Positions 1 through 8,653 of a stretch of 14,243 nt of DNA are shown here, piece after piece (the first letter of the stretch is position 1; each line of letters begins with the position of its first letter). The stretch lies in NCBI GenBank assembly GCA_900757505.1, contig CAAEOE010000012.1:1-14243 (forward strand). The letters run 5' to 3'. This stretch comes from an uncultured Collinsella sp. GTDB taxonomy: Bacteria; Actinomycetota; Coriobacteriia; Coriobacteriales; Coriobacteriaceae. A program made the translations under genes and the position numbers. Under the pieces are notes generated by a model. It was not told where the DNA came from and did no database searches. It saw only the letters and a program-made list of their open reading frames with translations.

Positions 1-119
1 AGTGAGTCGATTTGACCCGGCGATCCGTTTTCCTCCGTCCCCAAGGGATCATTGTGCGGGTTGGTATTTAAAGTGCGACAATGCCGTGTGGAAATAGAAG
101 TTCGTCTGGGGGTCTATCT

Positions 120-797
120 ATGCTGTACGAGTTTTGTGCCGAGAACTTTGAGCGGGTGCCGGCGGCTATCGATGCCGGTGCAAGGCGCATCGAGCTGTGC
201 GACAACCTTGCCGTCGGTGGTACCACGCCCTCGGCCGGCGTTATCAACGCTGCGGTCGGCTATGCTCACGAGCATGATGCGCGAGTGATGTGCATGATTC
301 GCCCGCGTGGCGGTGACTTTCATTACAACCAGGACGAGCTGCGCATGATGGAGATGGACTTGGGCCTTGCCGTGAGCGCCGGCGCCGACGGCTTGGTCTT
401 TGGCTGTTGCAAGCCTTGTGCCGGCGGATGGGCGCTCGACGAGCTTACGTTGGGCGCCCTCGTGATGGCCGCGGGCTGCGCGACCGAGGAGTGCAAGCGC
501 GGACCCATCGATATTACCTTCCACATGGCGTTTGACCAGCTCTCGCCTGAGGCTCAGTTGGATGCCATTGATACGCTCGCCGACTGCGGCATCACGCGTA
601 TCCTGACGCATGGTGGTGCTGCCGGAACGCCGATCGAGGACAATCTGGAGCACCTATCGCGTCTTGTCGAGTATGCGGGCGACCGCCTGACCATCCTTCC
701 TGGCGGCGGCATTTCCACGCCCAACCGCGATACCGTGGCGGCGGCATTGGGCGTCTCCGAGCTCCATGGCACCAAGATCGTGCCGCTGGAGGCGTAA
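120..797 (+). CDS. cutC: CutC family protein (copper homeostasis protein homologue)
   Basis: The product is a 225-residue TIM-barrel protein of the CutC family. The family was linked to copper tolerance in E. coli, but its biochemical activity is not settled. Family signatures visible are RIELCDNLAVGGTTPSAG near the N-terminus, MIRPRGGDF at residues 59-67, an ITFHMAFD segment, and RILTHGGAAGTP followed by LPGGGI in the later beta strands. The length fits the family. I chose the ATG at 120 rather than the in-frame ATG at 81 because a G-rich Shine-Dalgarno (about 108-112) sits 7 bases upstream and homology starts at MLYEFCAENFE. The protein is cytosolic, with no signal peptide or membrane segment. 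The next gene starts 3 bases after the stop, and its ribosome binding site lies inside the last codons of this one, so the two are very likely co-translated. The family assignment is firm; a copper role is only inherited from the family name. Confidence 0.9.
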   Translation: MLYEFCAENFERVPAAIDAGARRIELCDNLAVGGTTPSAGVINAAVGYAHEHDARVMCMIRPRGGDFHYNQDELRMMEMDLGLAVSAGADGLVFGCCKPCAGGWALDELTLGALVMAAGCATEECKRGPIDITFHMAFDQLSPEAQLDAIDTLADCGITRILTHGGAAGTPIEDNLEHLSRLVEYAGDRLTILPGGGISTPNRDTVAAALGVSELHGTKIVPLEA

Positions 798-800
798 CCC

Positions 801-1598
801 GTGGCGCTGGTATTTGACGTTCAGCAGGCGAGCGGTAAGCCCGACGACAACCGGCGCCCTGGCACCGCGTGCCCCTTTTGCGATACCGAGGGGCTCGCCA
901 ATATCATTCGGCGCGACGGTGACTGCATCTGGCTCGAGAATAAGTTCAAAACCCTGCGCGCCACCCGTCAAACCGTGCTGATCGAGTCGGCCGACCACGA
1001 CGCAGACCTGGTGACCTATGAGTTGGATGAACTCCACCATGTAATGAGGTTTGCCCTGGGTTGCTGGCAGCAGATGATCGATTCACAGCAGTATCGAAGC
1101 GTGCTCATGTACAAGAACAAGGGTCCGCTCTCGGGCGGCAGTCTCGTTCATCCGCACATGCAGATTGTGGGTTTGGAGCAGGAAGACGGCTATGCTTCGC
1201 TGACTTCCGCCAATTTCGAAGGCATCAATGTCTGGCAACAGGGGAGAATCGCGGTCAACATCTCAACCGAACCGATCATGGGATTCTTTGAGGTCAATGT
1301 TTCAGCCCCGCAGGGAATCGCCGCCAGCGATGACATGCGAGATCAAGCCGAGACGGATCTCTTCGCCGATGCGATCCAGGTAGCTCTGCGCTATATCCTG
1401 AACGAGCACCACGGTGGTCGCGCAGAGTCGTACAACTTGTTCTTCTATCACCTGGGCGGTCGGACCATTGCCAAGGCACTGCCGCGTTGGGTGGTTTCGC
1501 CCTACTTTGCCGGCTATCGTTTGGCCCAGGTCAATGCCGAGACAACGCTCGATATCGATGCCGAGCGCCTGCGTGCGCACCTGGAAACGCTCGTATAG
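801..1598 (+). CDS. GalT/HIT-like nucleotidyltransferase-fold protein (DUF4931 type)
   Basis: This 265-residue protein begins with a GTG codon 8 bases after a GGAGG (788-792) embedded in the end of cutC. It carries a CPFC pair (Cys24, Cys27) and an HPHMQ motif (His117, His119, Gln121). Together these match the zinc site and active-site HxHxQ of the galactose-1-phosphate uridylyltransferase / HIT superfamily, where the second histidine is nucleotidylated. Near the C-terminus is SYNLFFYHLG, which resembles the GalT-type C-terminal segment. The protein is shorter than true GalT and most resembles the uncharacterised DUF4931 group. The substrate is unknown; transfer or hydrolysis of a nucleoside-phosphate bond is the family expectation. 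Coupling to cutC suggests a shared pathway, but nothing in the sequence names it. The downstream gene is convergent, and only a weak 4-bp hairpin (1611-1623) lies between the stop codons. Confidence 0.75.
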   Translation: MALVFDVQQASGKPDDNRRPGTACPFCDTEGLANIIRRDGDCIWLENKFKTLRATRQTVLIESADHDADLVTYELDELHHVMRFALGCWQQMIDSQQYRSVLMYKNKGPLSGGSLVHPHMQIVGLEQEDGYASLTSANFEGINVWQQGRIAVNISTEPIMGFFEVNVSAPQGIAASDDMRDQAETDLFADAIQVALRYILNEHHGGRAESYNLFFYHLGGRTIAKALPRWVVSPYFAGYRLAQVNAETTLDIDAERLRAHLETLV

Positions 1599-1628
1599 CA
1601 AGACTAACACCCGCGTAATGCGGACGGT

Positions 1629-2627
1629 CTAGCGTGCCATGGCGTCGCGGCCGGCCTCGACGCGCTTGCGCTGGGCGGCGCGCTCCTCGCCGGTTAGACG
1701 CTCAAAGAGATGCCCGATAAACGAGGCGAGTACCTGCTGAAACAGCGTTCCGCACATGACGGGAAACACGACTTCGCCCGGAAAGTACTGCGTGGCGATG
1801 ACGGCGCCCGAAGAGATGTTACGCATGCCGCAGGTAAAGCACATGGTAGTCGTCTCGCTATATGGCAGATGCAGCGCACGGGCGATCAGAAAACCGACGA
1901 TAAAGCCGCTGATGGCGAAGGTCAAAATAAAGAGGGCGACTTCCAGGCGCATCGCGTTCATCTGCAGAACGTACTCGCTCATGGCGGTGGAGTTGGAGGC
2001 GATAACGCCCATCATCATGAACTTGCAGGCGGGCGAGAGTGCGGGGGAGAGCTTCTCGTGTCCCCATCCACGTGTGAGCTCGTTGATCACGATGCCGAGC
2101 ACGGCGGGGATGGCGATCATAAAGGCCATGTCTTGCATCATGCTTGGCACATCGATCGAGACAGTGGTACCCAGCAAGAGCTTAAGCGTGAGCGGAATCG
2201 TCACAGGGGAGATAACCGAGGACGTCAGGATAATGGTAAGCGCGAGCGGGCCGTTGCCGCCGAACATGCTAATCCACATAAAGGCAGTGACCGCCACGGG
2301 TACGCTGTACTCGAGCACGATACCGCAGACAAGGTTGGGGTTGGAGCCAAAGAACAGCGATCCCATGGCATAAGCTGCTATGGGAATAAACACCGCCGAG
2401 ACGAGCAGCGCCAAAATCAGGTGCAGCGGACGGCGGAACACCTCAGCTACCTGGTGGAAGGTGTTACTGAGCGCGCCTTGGAATGTCATAAAGGCGAAGA
2501 GAGCGGGAACGATGGGCTTGAGTACGCCGATCTGCTGGGGAAAGAGCACGCCGAGCGTTACGCAAATCGGAACGATGACCTGCATATGCCCCGCGAGGAA
2601 CTTTCCCAGTCCAACCCATTGATTCAT
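1629..2627 (-). CDS. Bile acid:sodium symporter (BASS) family transporter
   Basis: The product is a 332-residue, very hydrophobic integral membrane protein with about 9-10 predicted membrane segments, the usual size for the BASS/SBF family. Diagnostic stretches are the LVCGIVLEYSVPVAVTAF segment in the first half and CFTCGMRNISSGAVIA followed by FPVMCGTLFQQ in the second half. These resemble the crossed-helix sodium/substrate regions of ASBT-type transporters. The C-terminus is short and charged (ERAAQRKRVEAGRD) and probably cytosolic. The family moves organic anions (bile acids, pantoate, other carboxylates) with sodium. The substrate here cannot be read from sequence, and bile acid transport should not be assumed. 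The ATG at 2627 has only a weak Shine-Dalgarno (AAGAG close by, GGGAG further away), so the start is less certain than the family. The gene is divergent from the recJ-helicase gene and convergent with the HIT-like gene. Confidence 0.87.
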   Translation of the reverse strand: MNQWVGLGKFLAGHMQVIVPICVTLGVLFPQQIGVLKPIVPALFAFMTFQGALSNTFHQVAEVFRRPLHLILALLVSAVFIPIAAYAMGSLFFGSNPNLVCGIVLEYSVPVAVTAFMWISMFGGNGPLALTIILTSSVISPVTIPLTLKLLLGTTVSIDVPSMMQDMAFMIAIPAVLGIVINELTRGWGHEKLSPALSPACKFMMMGVIASNSTAMSEYVLQMNAMRLEVALFILTFAISGFIVGFLIARALHLPYSETTTMCFTCGMRNISSGAVIATQYFPGEVVFPVMCGTLFQQVLASFIGHLFERLTGEERAAQRKRVEAGRDAMAR

Positions 2628-2678
2628 AGGCTCTTGTGACTCCCTTTGCTCGTGAACCCGTTTTGAATGGATATGCTA

Positions 2679-2694
2679 GACGCTCGCATGCGTC
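2679..2694. repeat. Small inverted repeat in the divergent intergenic region
   Basis: GACGC and GCGTC are separated by 6 bases. The dyad lies between the divergent BASS and recJ genes, upstream of the recJ -10. It could be a regulator site or chance. The rest of 2628-2851 holds no recognisable gene. Confidence 0.25.
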
Positions 2695-2789
2695 CGTGCG
2701 TCAGAAACGCTCGATTATTTCGAGGCTATTACCGGCATCGTTTACCGAAACCACGGCGTGCTGCGAGGCTCTGCGTCCGTGTCGCACGG

Positions 2790-2795
2790 TATAAT
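2790..2795 (+). promoter_or_regulatory. Probable -10 element for the recJ-helicase gene
   Basis: A perfect TATAAT lies in the intergenic region, 109 bases before the recJ ATG. No good -35 hexamer sits 16-18 bases upstream. The placement would give a 5' leader of about 100 bases that contains the short upstream ORF at 2852. Confidence 0.5.
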
Positions 2796-2851
2796 AAATC
2801 CGTTCAACAGATCTGCCTGCCGAAGCGGGCATACACAGAGGACTCATCGCT

Positions 2852-2917
2852 ATGAACCGTGAGAGGTATCGCGGCGACCTGCCCCTATCGGGGGTGGGCG
2901 CCTATGTCATCGCTTAA
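2852..2917 (+). CDS. Possible 21-codon upstream ORF (leader peptide) overlapping recJ
   Basis: An ATG at 2852 is preceded by AGAGGA (2837-2842) at 9-base spacing, which is at least as good as the site for recJ itself. The frame runs 21 codons (MNRERYRGDL at the start, VGAYVIA at the end) and stops at TAA 2915-2917. It overlaps the recJ start codon (2904) in a different frame. The arrangement is typical of translational coupling, where ribosomes finishing the small ORF re-initiate on the overlapping start. The peptide has no recognised motif or run of one amino acid that would suggest classical attenuation. It could also be fortuitous. Confidence 0.35.
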   Translation: MNRERYRGDLPLSGVGAYVIA

Positions 2918-5900
2918 GACGACGCATCGCTGGGCGGTCGCTCAGCAAAATCCCGAGCTCGAAAAGGAGCTTTCGGCTGGTCTGGGCATACCCGGGCTGG
3001 TGGCACGCATTATGGTTGCGCACGGCATTGCCTCGATTGAGGAAGGACAGCTATTTTTGACGCCTTCGCTCGACCGTGATTGGGCCGATCCGCTCGTCAT
3101 TCCGGGCATGTCGGTTGTTGCCGATCGTGTCGAGCGCGCCATTCGCAACCACGAACGCATCGCCGTCTTTGGTGATTTTGACGTCGACGGCATTACGTCG
3201 ACTTGTCTGTTGACCGAGGCGCTGCGGACGTTTGGCGCCGATGTCACACCATTCATCCCGCACCGCTTTGACGAGGGATATGGCCTTTCGCGCGCGGCAC
3301 TCGACCGCGTCAACAAGCTCGCCCAACCCAATCTGATCGTGACCGTCGATAACGGTATCGCGGCCAAGGAAGAGGTCTCCTATCTGGAGAGCCTGGGAAT
3401 CGATCTGGTGGTTACGGACCATCATGAGCCGTCCGACCAGGTGCCGCAGGGCGTGCCCCTGACCGACCCTAAACTCGAGGATGAGGGGCCCTCGCGTGAA
3501 CTTGCCGGTGCCGGTGTGGCGCTCAAGCTGGTGCAGGTTTTGGGTGAGCGTTTGGACAAGCCGTCGTATTGGCGTTCGCTGATTGAGGTTGCGGCGCTGG
3601 GCACCGTGTCCGACATGATGCCGTTGACGCCCGAGAACCGCGCGCTGGTCGCTGAGGGCATCCAACAGATGCGCGTGACGGCTCGTCCCGGCTACATTGC
3701 GCTTGCAGCGCTCGCCAAGGCCGACCTTTCTACCATTACGGCGGACGGTCTATCGTTCTCGCTCATTCCCCGCTTAAACGCCGCCGGCCGCATGGCCGAT
3801 CCCAAGCTGGCGCTCGACTTGCTGCTTGCCCGCGATCCTATCGAGGCAAGCGCGCTGGCGGCCGAGCTCGAGGAGATCAACCGACAGCGTCGCGAGATCG
3901 AGGCGGAGCTCACGCGCGATGCCATGGCAAAGGTCGAGGAGACTTATGACGGCGGGCGCGCAATCGTCGTGGGCGGCGAAGGCTGGCACGAGGGCGTTAA
4001 GGGCATCGTGGCGAGCCGCCTTACCAACCGATATCACGTGCCGGCGCTGCTTTTCTCTATCGAGGACGGTATAGCACGTGGCTCGGGCCGCTCGGTAGGC
4101 AAGGTTAATCTGTTCGAAGCCGTCGAGCGCTGCTCCGACCTGCTGATTCGCCGCGGCGGGCATGCCGGTGCGGTGGGCGTGACCATCGAGGCATCTAAGC
4201 TCGATGAGTTTCGTCGACGTCTTTCCGCCGTGTTGTCCGAGCTTCCCGCCGAGGACTTTGAGGACACCGACGAGGTTGCCGCCACGGTCGACCTTTCCGA
4301 ATTGAATATCGAGACCATCGAGCAGATTTCCCGCCTTGAGCCGTTTGGCCAGGGTAATAAGGTGCCGCTGCTGGCTGCCGAGGGCGTGACGATGTGTGAT
4401 CGCGCCGTGGTGGGTAAGACCGGCGAGCATATGCGCTTCGTGGCGACGGATGGCGCCGCGAGCGTGCCGGCAATCATGTTCCGTGTACCGCAAATCGACA
4501 GGCTTATCAATTGCGACAGCGCCGTCGACTTGGTGTTCGAGGCCGTTGCCGAGCATTGGCAAGGTCGCGTAAAGCCAAAGCTCATGATTAAGGATGTCTT
4601 GGTGCGCGATACCACGGCACCCAATATCGACGATCCGGCATGTGAGCTTCGCCGCGGCGTACAACCGGCGGATTCTGGCCTGCGCCTGGAGTCGCGTAAA
4701 CGCGAGACGCTTGCCCAACTTTCCTATACCGAGCTCACGCGCTCGCTCATTCACAGCTTTATCGGATTGAACCAGCCGCACCGCGCGCAGGTCGAGGCGC
4801 TCGATGCCCTGGCCGATCACCAAAGTGTTCTGGCCGTTATGGGAACGGGGCGCGGCAAGTCTCTTATCTTCCATGTGCATGCCGCGCGCGAGGCGGTTCT
4901 TCGCGGGCGTGCGAGTATCTTTGTCTATCCGCTGCGCGCGCTCGTTGCCGACCAGGCCTATCACCTTTCCTCGACGATGGCTGCGCTCGGCATTGGCGTT
5001 GGCGTGCTGACCGGCGAGACCGTGGAGGCGGCGCGCGATGACGTGTTTGCCGGCCTGGCTTCGGGTCGCACCGGCATCGTTCTCACGACGCCTGAGTTCC
5101 TGTCTATCCATCGCGATCGCTTTGCGCGTTCTGGACGTATCGGCTTTGTCGTTATCGATGAGGCACACCATGCCGGTCTTGCCAAAGGCGGCGACCGGAG
5201 CGCATACCTCGACATGCCCGATATCCTCAAAGCCCTGGGCGACCCCGTTGTCATGGCGGCAACGGCTACCGCGACGGCTCCGGTCGTGGCGGAGCTTGCT
5301 CGTGTATTGCCGATTACCAGGACGGTGGTCGATGAGACCGTTCGCGAGAACCTGCAACTCGAGGACGACCGTGACCTTGCGAGCCGCGAAAATCGCCTGG
5401 TGTCGATCGTGGCGGCGGGGGAGAAGACCGTTATCTACGTGAACTCGCGCGACCAGTCCGTGGCGCTTGCCAAGACGTTGCGCAAACGCGTGCCCGACTG
5501 TGCGACCCGTATCGCGTTCTATAACGCCGGGCTTGCGCGCTCCGATCGCCGCCGTGTTGAGGAAGCCTTTAGAGACGGAAGTCTCAGCTGCATCGTTTCA
5601 ACTTCGGCCTTCGGTGAGGGCGTCAACCTGCCCGATATCCGTCATGTCGTGCTCTACCACATGCCGTTTGGTGCGATTGAGTTTAACCAGATGAGTGGCC
5701 GTGCCGGCCGCGATGGACAGCCCGCCGTGATTCACCTGCTCTATTCGTCGCGTGACGCTCGTATTAATGAGCGCCTGCTCGATTGTTACGCGCCCGAGCG
5801 CGATGAGCTTGTCACGCTCTATCGAGCACTGCAGACCATGTGGCGCTCCAACCGTGGCAAGACGGGGGACGATTCATTCTGCGCAAGCGATATCGACATT

Positions 5901-6191
5901 GCGCAGATGTGTCTTGCCATCGATGCCCGCACGCCGGTCGACGAGCGCTCGGTGGAAAGCGGCCTGGGAATCTTCGAAGAACTCGGTTTCTGCCGCGTTT
6001 CGGGGTTTGACGATACGCGTCGCATCGCGATGGCGGAAAACCCCGGTCGCGTGCAATTAAGCAGGTCAATTCGCTATTTGGAGGGCTTGCGCTCGCGCAT
6101 GGAGTTCACGGCTTTTCGGAGTTGGGCACTCGATTCGTGCGCTTCTGATATGCTAGCCAAAGTTAACCGCCCGATCGTACCGCGGGCCTAG
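2904..6191 (+). CDS. recJ: RecJ single-strand exonuclease fused to an SF2 DEAH (RecQ-like) helicase
   Basis: This 1095-residue protein has two halves. Residues 1 to about 570 form a complete RecJ. DFDVDG (91-96) and VTVDNG are the first DHH motifs, DHH is at 172-174, and GTVSDMMPL and LNAAGRM follow. The DHHA1 domain has GGHAGAVG around His420, and an OB-fold region follows (FGQGNKVPLL onward). RecJ degrades single-stranded DNA 5' to 3' using Mn/Mg, in RecF-pathway and mismatch repair. Residues of about 600-960 form a superfamily 2 helicase: Walker A GTGRGKS (647-653, Lys652), DEAH (752-755), TATATA motif III, and QMSGRAGRDG motif VI (929-938). It lacks the canonical RecQ aromatic-rich loop and has no HRDC domain. 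A C-terminal tail of about 130 residues may be a winged helix. I prefer the ATG at 2904 (GGGGGTG about 8 bases upstream) over a GTG at 2859. The fusion joins two activities that cooperate as separate RecJ and RecQ in E. coli. Confidence 0.9.
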   Translation: MSSLKTTHRWAVAQQNPELEKELSAGLGIPGLVARIMVAHGIASIEEGQLFLTPSLDRDWADPLVIPGMSVVADRVERAIRNHERIAVFGDFDVDGITSTCLLTEALRTFGADVTPFIPHRFDEGYGLSRAALDRVNKLAQPNLIVTVDNGIAAKEEVSYLESLGIDLVVTDHHEPSDQVPQGVPLTDPKLEDEGPSRELAGAGVALKLVQVLGERLDKPSYWRSLIEVAALGTVSDMMPLTPENRALVAEGIQQMRVTARPGYIALAALAKADLSTITADGLSFSLIPRLNAAGRMADPKLALDLLLARDPIEASALAAELEEINRQRREIEAELTRDAMAKVEETYDGGRAIVVGGEGWHEGVKGIVASRLTNRYHVPALLFSIEDGIARGSGRSVGKVNLFEAVERCSDLLIRRGGHAGAVGVTIEASKLDEFRRRLSAVLSELPAEDFEDTDEVAATVDLSELNIETIEQISRLEPFGQGNKVPLLAAEGVTMCDRAVVGKTGEHMRFVATDGAASVPAIMFRVPQIDRLINCDSAVDLVFEAVAEHWQGRVKPKLMIKDVLVRDTTAPNIDDPACELRRGVQPADSGLRLESRKRETLAQLSYTELTRSLIHSFIGLNQPHRAQVEALDALADHQSVLAVMGTGRGKSLIFHVHAAREAVLRGRASIFVYPLRALVADQAYHLSSTMAALGIGVGVLTGETVEAARDDVFAGLASGRTGIVLTTPEFLSIHRDRFARSGRIGFVVIDEAHHAGLAKGGDRSAYLDMPDILKALGDPVVMAATATATAPVVAELARVLPITRTVVDETVRENLQLEDDRDLASRENRLVSIVAAGEKTVIYVNSRDQSVALAKTLRKRVPDCATRIAFYNAGLARSDRRRVEEAFRDGSLSCIVSTSAFGEGVNLPDIRHVVLYHMPFGAIEFNQMSGRAGRDGQPAVIHLLYSSRDARINERLLDCYAPERDELVTLYRALQTMWRSNRGKTGDDSFCASDIDIAQMCLAIDARTPVDERSVESGLGIFEELGFCRVSGFDDTRRIAMAENPGRVQLSRSIRYLEGLRSRMEFTAFRSWALDSCASDMLAKVNRPIVPRA
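6147..6154 (+). promoter_or_regulatory. Possible extended -10 for rel inside the recJ 3' end
   Basis: TGATATGCT gives an extended -10-like element (TATGCT at 6149-6154) about 53 bases before the rel ATG. The nearest TTG-type -35 (TTGGGC, 6122) is 21 bases away, which is too far to be ideal. It is weak evidence that rel could be expressed independently of recJ. Confidence 0.25.
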
Positions 6192-6206
6192 GGGAAGGGG
6201 ACCTCG

Positions 6207-8567
6207 ATGGACGCCGCAGCCCGTACCGCCCATGATTCCACCCTCCAGCCGTTTTCGGAGATGGAGCACTATAAGCATGCCGATGAGCTGCCGCCCGAGA
6301 TTATGGCGGACAGCTACGACAAGCTGGAGCGTCTGTGCCTCAAATATATGAATGAGGACGACTTCTCCAAGGTGGAGCAGGCCTACTGCTTTGCTGCCGA
6401 GAAGCACTGCAACCAAAAGCGGCGCTCGGGCGAGATGTACATTAACCATCCCGTCGAGGTAGCTATCATTCTGGCCGACCTCAAGATGGACTGCGATGTG
6501 GTGTGCGCCGCGCTGTTGCACGATACCGTCGAGGATACCGAGACCTCGCTTACCGATGTTTCCGGCCTGTTTGGCGATACGGTGGCCGAGCTCGTCGATG
6601 GCGTGACCAAGCTCACCAACATCGAAGTTGACAGCATGGACGAGAAGCAGGCCCTCACGCTGCGCAAGATGTTCCTTGCCATGTCCAAGGACATCCGCGT
6701 CATCATCGTCAAACTCGCCGACCGCCTGCATAACATGCGCACGCTTGCCGCCCTGCGCGAGGACCGCCGTCTGTTTAAGGCGCGCGAGACCATGGACGTA
6801 TACGCGCCTCTGGCCGACCGCCTGGGCATGAGCTCTATCAAGTGGGAGCTCGAGGACCTGTCCTTCTTCTACTTGGAGCCCGATGCCTACCAGCGCATCG
6901 CGCGCATGGTAGCCGAGTCGCGCGAGGTTCGCGAGCGTTATCTGGCCGAGACCATCAAGACGCTCACCGATGAACTCAATCGCATTGGTCTTGAGGACTT
7001 TCAGATCAACGGTCGTTCCAAGCACTATTGGTCCATCTATCAAAAGATGAAGCGCAAGGGCAAGGAGTTCTCCGAGATTTACGACCTGGTGGCGCTGCGC
7101 GTCATCACTCATTCGGTGCGCGATTGCTATTCCACGCTTGGTGCCGTGCATACCTTGTGGCATCCCATGCCCGGTCGTTTTAAAGACTATATCGCTATGC
7201 CCAAGGTCAATAACTACCAGTCGCTTCATACGACGGTTATCGGCCCCACGGCCCGCCCGCTCGAGATTCAGATTCGAACCTATGAGATGCACGAGCAGGC
7301 CGAGTACGGCATCGCCGCCCACTGGCTGTACAAGAAGTCGGGCGGATCGTCTGCCTCCAAGACCAACGATGCGCAGCGTCTGGACGACCAGATTAACTGG
7401 CTCAAGCACTCACTCGACTGGGCGGCGTCTGACGAGATCACCGATGCCAAGGAATACTTGCACTCGCTGAAGGTCGACTTGTTTGACCAGGAGATTTTTG
7501 TCTTTACGCCCAAGGGCGAGGTCATGGCGCTTCGTGCCGGCTCTACACCGCTCGACTTTGCCTACGCCGTTCATACCGAGGTCGGTAACCACTGTGTCGG
7601 CGCCAAGATCAACGGTGCGGTGGCGCCGCTCACGCACGAGATCAAGACGGGTGACCGTGTCGAGATCCTGACCAACAAGAGCTCCAAGCCGTCGCGTGAT
7701 TGGCTCAAGATCGTTAAGACGCCTTCGGCCAAGTCAAAGATTCGCCGTTACTTCGCCGCCGCGACCAAAGACGATGACGCTGCTGCCGGCCGCGATATAC
7801 TGGCTAAGGACCTGCGCAAGCGCGGGTATGGCATCTCTACGCCGCGATCCACGCGTGCGCTCAACGCCGTGGCGGAGCAGTTTAACTTCAAGCAGCTCGA
7901 GGACCTTTTTGCAGCCGTTGGCGCGGGCAAGGTCGCCCCGCGCGCTGTGGGCAATAAGGTCGAGCAAATCTTGGACCCCAAGCCCGAGGAACAGCTCACC
8001 AAGGCCGAGGCTATCGCCGAGGTCGTCAAGCAGCCTGCCCGCGGCTCCAACCGCAAGCCGCAAAAGCGCGGCAAGAGCGCGAGCAACGGCATTATCGTCA
8101 AGGGCGAGAGCAACAGCGGTCTGCTGGTCCGTCTGGCTCATTGCTGTAACCCCGTGACGGGCGACGACATCGTCGGCTTCATCACGCGCGGTCGTGGCGT
8201 TTCGGTGCATCGCGCCAACTGCCCCAACGTCAAGGGCCTCATGGAGCATCCCGAGCGCATGATTGACGTAGAGTGGGATGGCGCCGCCGATACGCTTTTC
8301 CAGGTCGAGATCGTGGTCGAGTGCCTGGATCGTATGGGCCTGCTCAAGGACGTCACCATCGCCATTGGCGATGCAGGCGGCAATATCCTTTCTGCCGCCA
8401 CCTCGACCAACCGCGAGGGTATTGCGACCCTGCGTTTTATGGTCGAGATCTCGGACGCGAGTGGTCTGGATCCGCTGCTGGCATCGATTAGCAGCGTCGA
8501 CTCGGTCTACGATGCACGCCGTTTGATGCCTGGCGAGGGCGGGGCTCAGCTCAAGCGTCGCGTATAG
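6207..8567 (+). CDS. rel: Bifunctional (p)ppGpp synthetase/hydrolase, Rel (RelA/SpoT) family
   Basis: The 786-residue protein is the normal length for a long RSH enzyme. The HD hydrolase domain is intact: RSGEMYINHPVEVA, LLHDTVEDT with His105-Asp106 and Glu109-Asp110, and KLADRLHNMRTL. The synthetase domain follows with EIYDLVALRVI, GRFKDYIAMPK (from Gly323) and NNYQSLHTTV, then QIRTYEMHEQAEYGIAAHW. A TGS domain starts near residue 425 (DQEIFVFTPKGEVM). The conserved-cysteine domain contains His645-Cys646-Cys647 in AHCCNPVTGDD, and an ACT domain runs from about 698 to the end. Both active sites look complete, so the protein should make ppGpp on starved ribosomes and also degrade it. It begins 15 bases after the recJ stop with AGGGGA 5-6 bases before the ATG, so co-transcription with recJ is likely. 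Confidence 0.96.
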   Translation: MDAAARTAHDSTLQPFSEMEHYKHADELPPEIMADSYDKLERLCLKYMNEDDFSKVEQAYCFAAEKHCNQKRRSGEMYINHPVEVAIILADLKMDCDVVCAALLHDTVEDTETSLTDVSGLFGDTVAELVDGVTKLTNIEVDSMDEKQALTLRKMFLAMSKDIRVIIVKLADRLHNMRTLAALREDRRLFKARETMDVYAPLADRLGMSSIKWELEDLSFFYLEPDAYQRIARMVAESREVRERYLAETIKTLTDELNRIGLEDFQINGRSKHYWSIYQKMKRKGKEFSEIYDLVALRVITHSVRDCYSTLGAVHTLWHPMPGRFKDYIAMPKVNNYQSLHTTVIGPTARPLEIQIRTYEMHEQAEYGIAAHWLYKKSGGSSASKTNDAQRLDDQINWLKHSLDWAASDEITDAKEYLHSLKVDLFDQEIFVFTPKGEVMALRAGSTPLDFAYAVHTEVGNHCVGAKINGAVAPLTHEIKTGDRVEILTNKSSKPSRDWLKIVKTPSAKSKIRRYFAAATKDDDAAAGRDILAKDLRKRGYGISTPRSTRALNAVAEQFNFKQLEDLFAAVGAGKVAPRAVGNKVEQILDPKPEEQLTKAEAIAEVVKQPARGSNRKPQKRGKSASNGIIVKGESNSGLLVRLAHCCNPVTGDDIVGFITRGRGVSVHRANCPNVKGLMEHPERMIDVEWDGAADTLFQVEIVVECLDRMGLLKDVTIAIGDAGGNILSAATSTNREGIATLRFMVEISDASGLDPLLASISSVDSVYDARRLMPGEGGAQLKRRV

Positions 8568-8609
8568 GCGTGACGAGCGCGCGACAGTAATGATATTGGC
8601 TACGTTCGG

Positions 8610-8625
8610 GGCATCGTTTGATGCC
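8610..8625. repeat. Perfect 6-bp hairpin between rel and the MBL gene
   Basis: GGCATC and GATGCC flank a 4-base GTTT loop. No T-run follows, so it is not a convincing intrinsic terminator. It could be an operator or a processing/stability hairpin just before the MBL ribosome binding site. Confidence 0.35.
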
Positions 8626-8653
8626 TCGACGTTTATAGAAGGAGGGCGCACAC

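Noticed and set aside
1710..2639. 309-codon open frame on the + strand
   Set aside because: It is the complement of the BASS transporter gene. The translation is extremely hydrophilic (Asp/His/Arg/Lys) as a mirror of hydrophobic codons.
3774..5357. 527-codon open frame on the - strand
   Set aside because: It lies wholly antisense to the recJ-helicase gene. Its translation is rich in Arg/His/Gly/Leu with no family motif, as expected from GC-biased codons on the opposite strand.
6153..7409. 418-codon open frame on the - strand
   Set aside because: It is antisense to rel, whose domains are complete. Composition is that of a shadow frame and there is no ribosome binding site.
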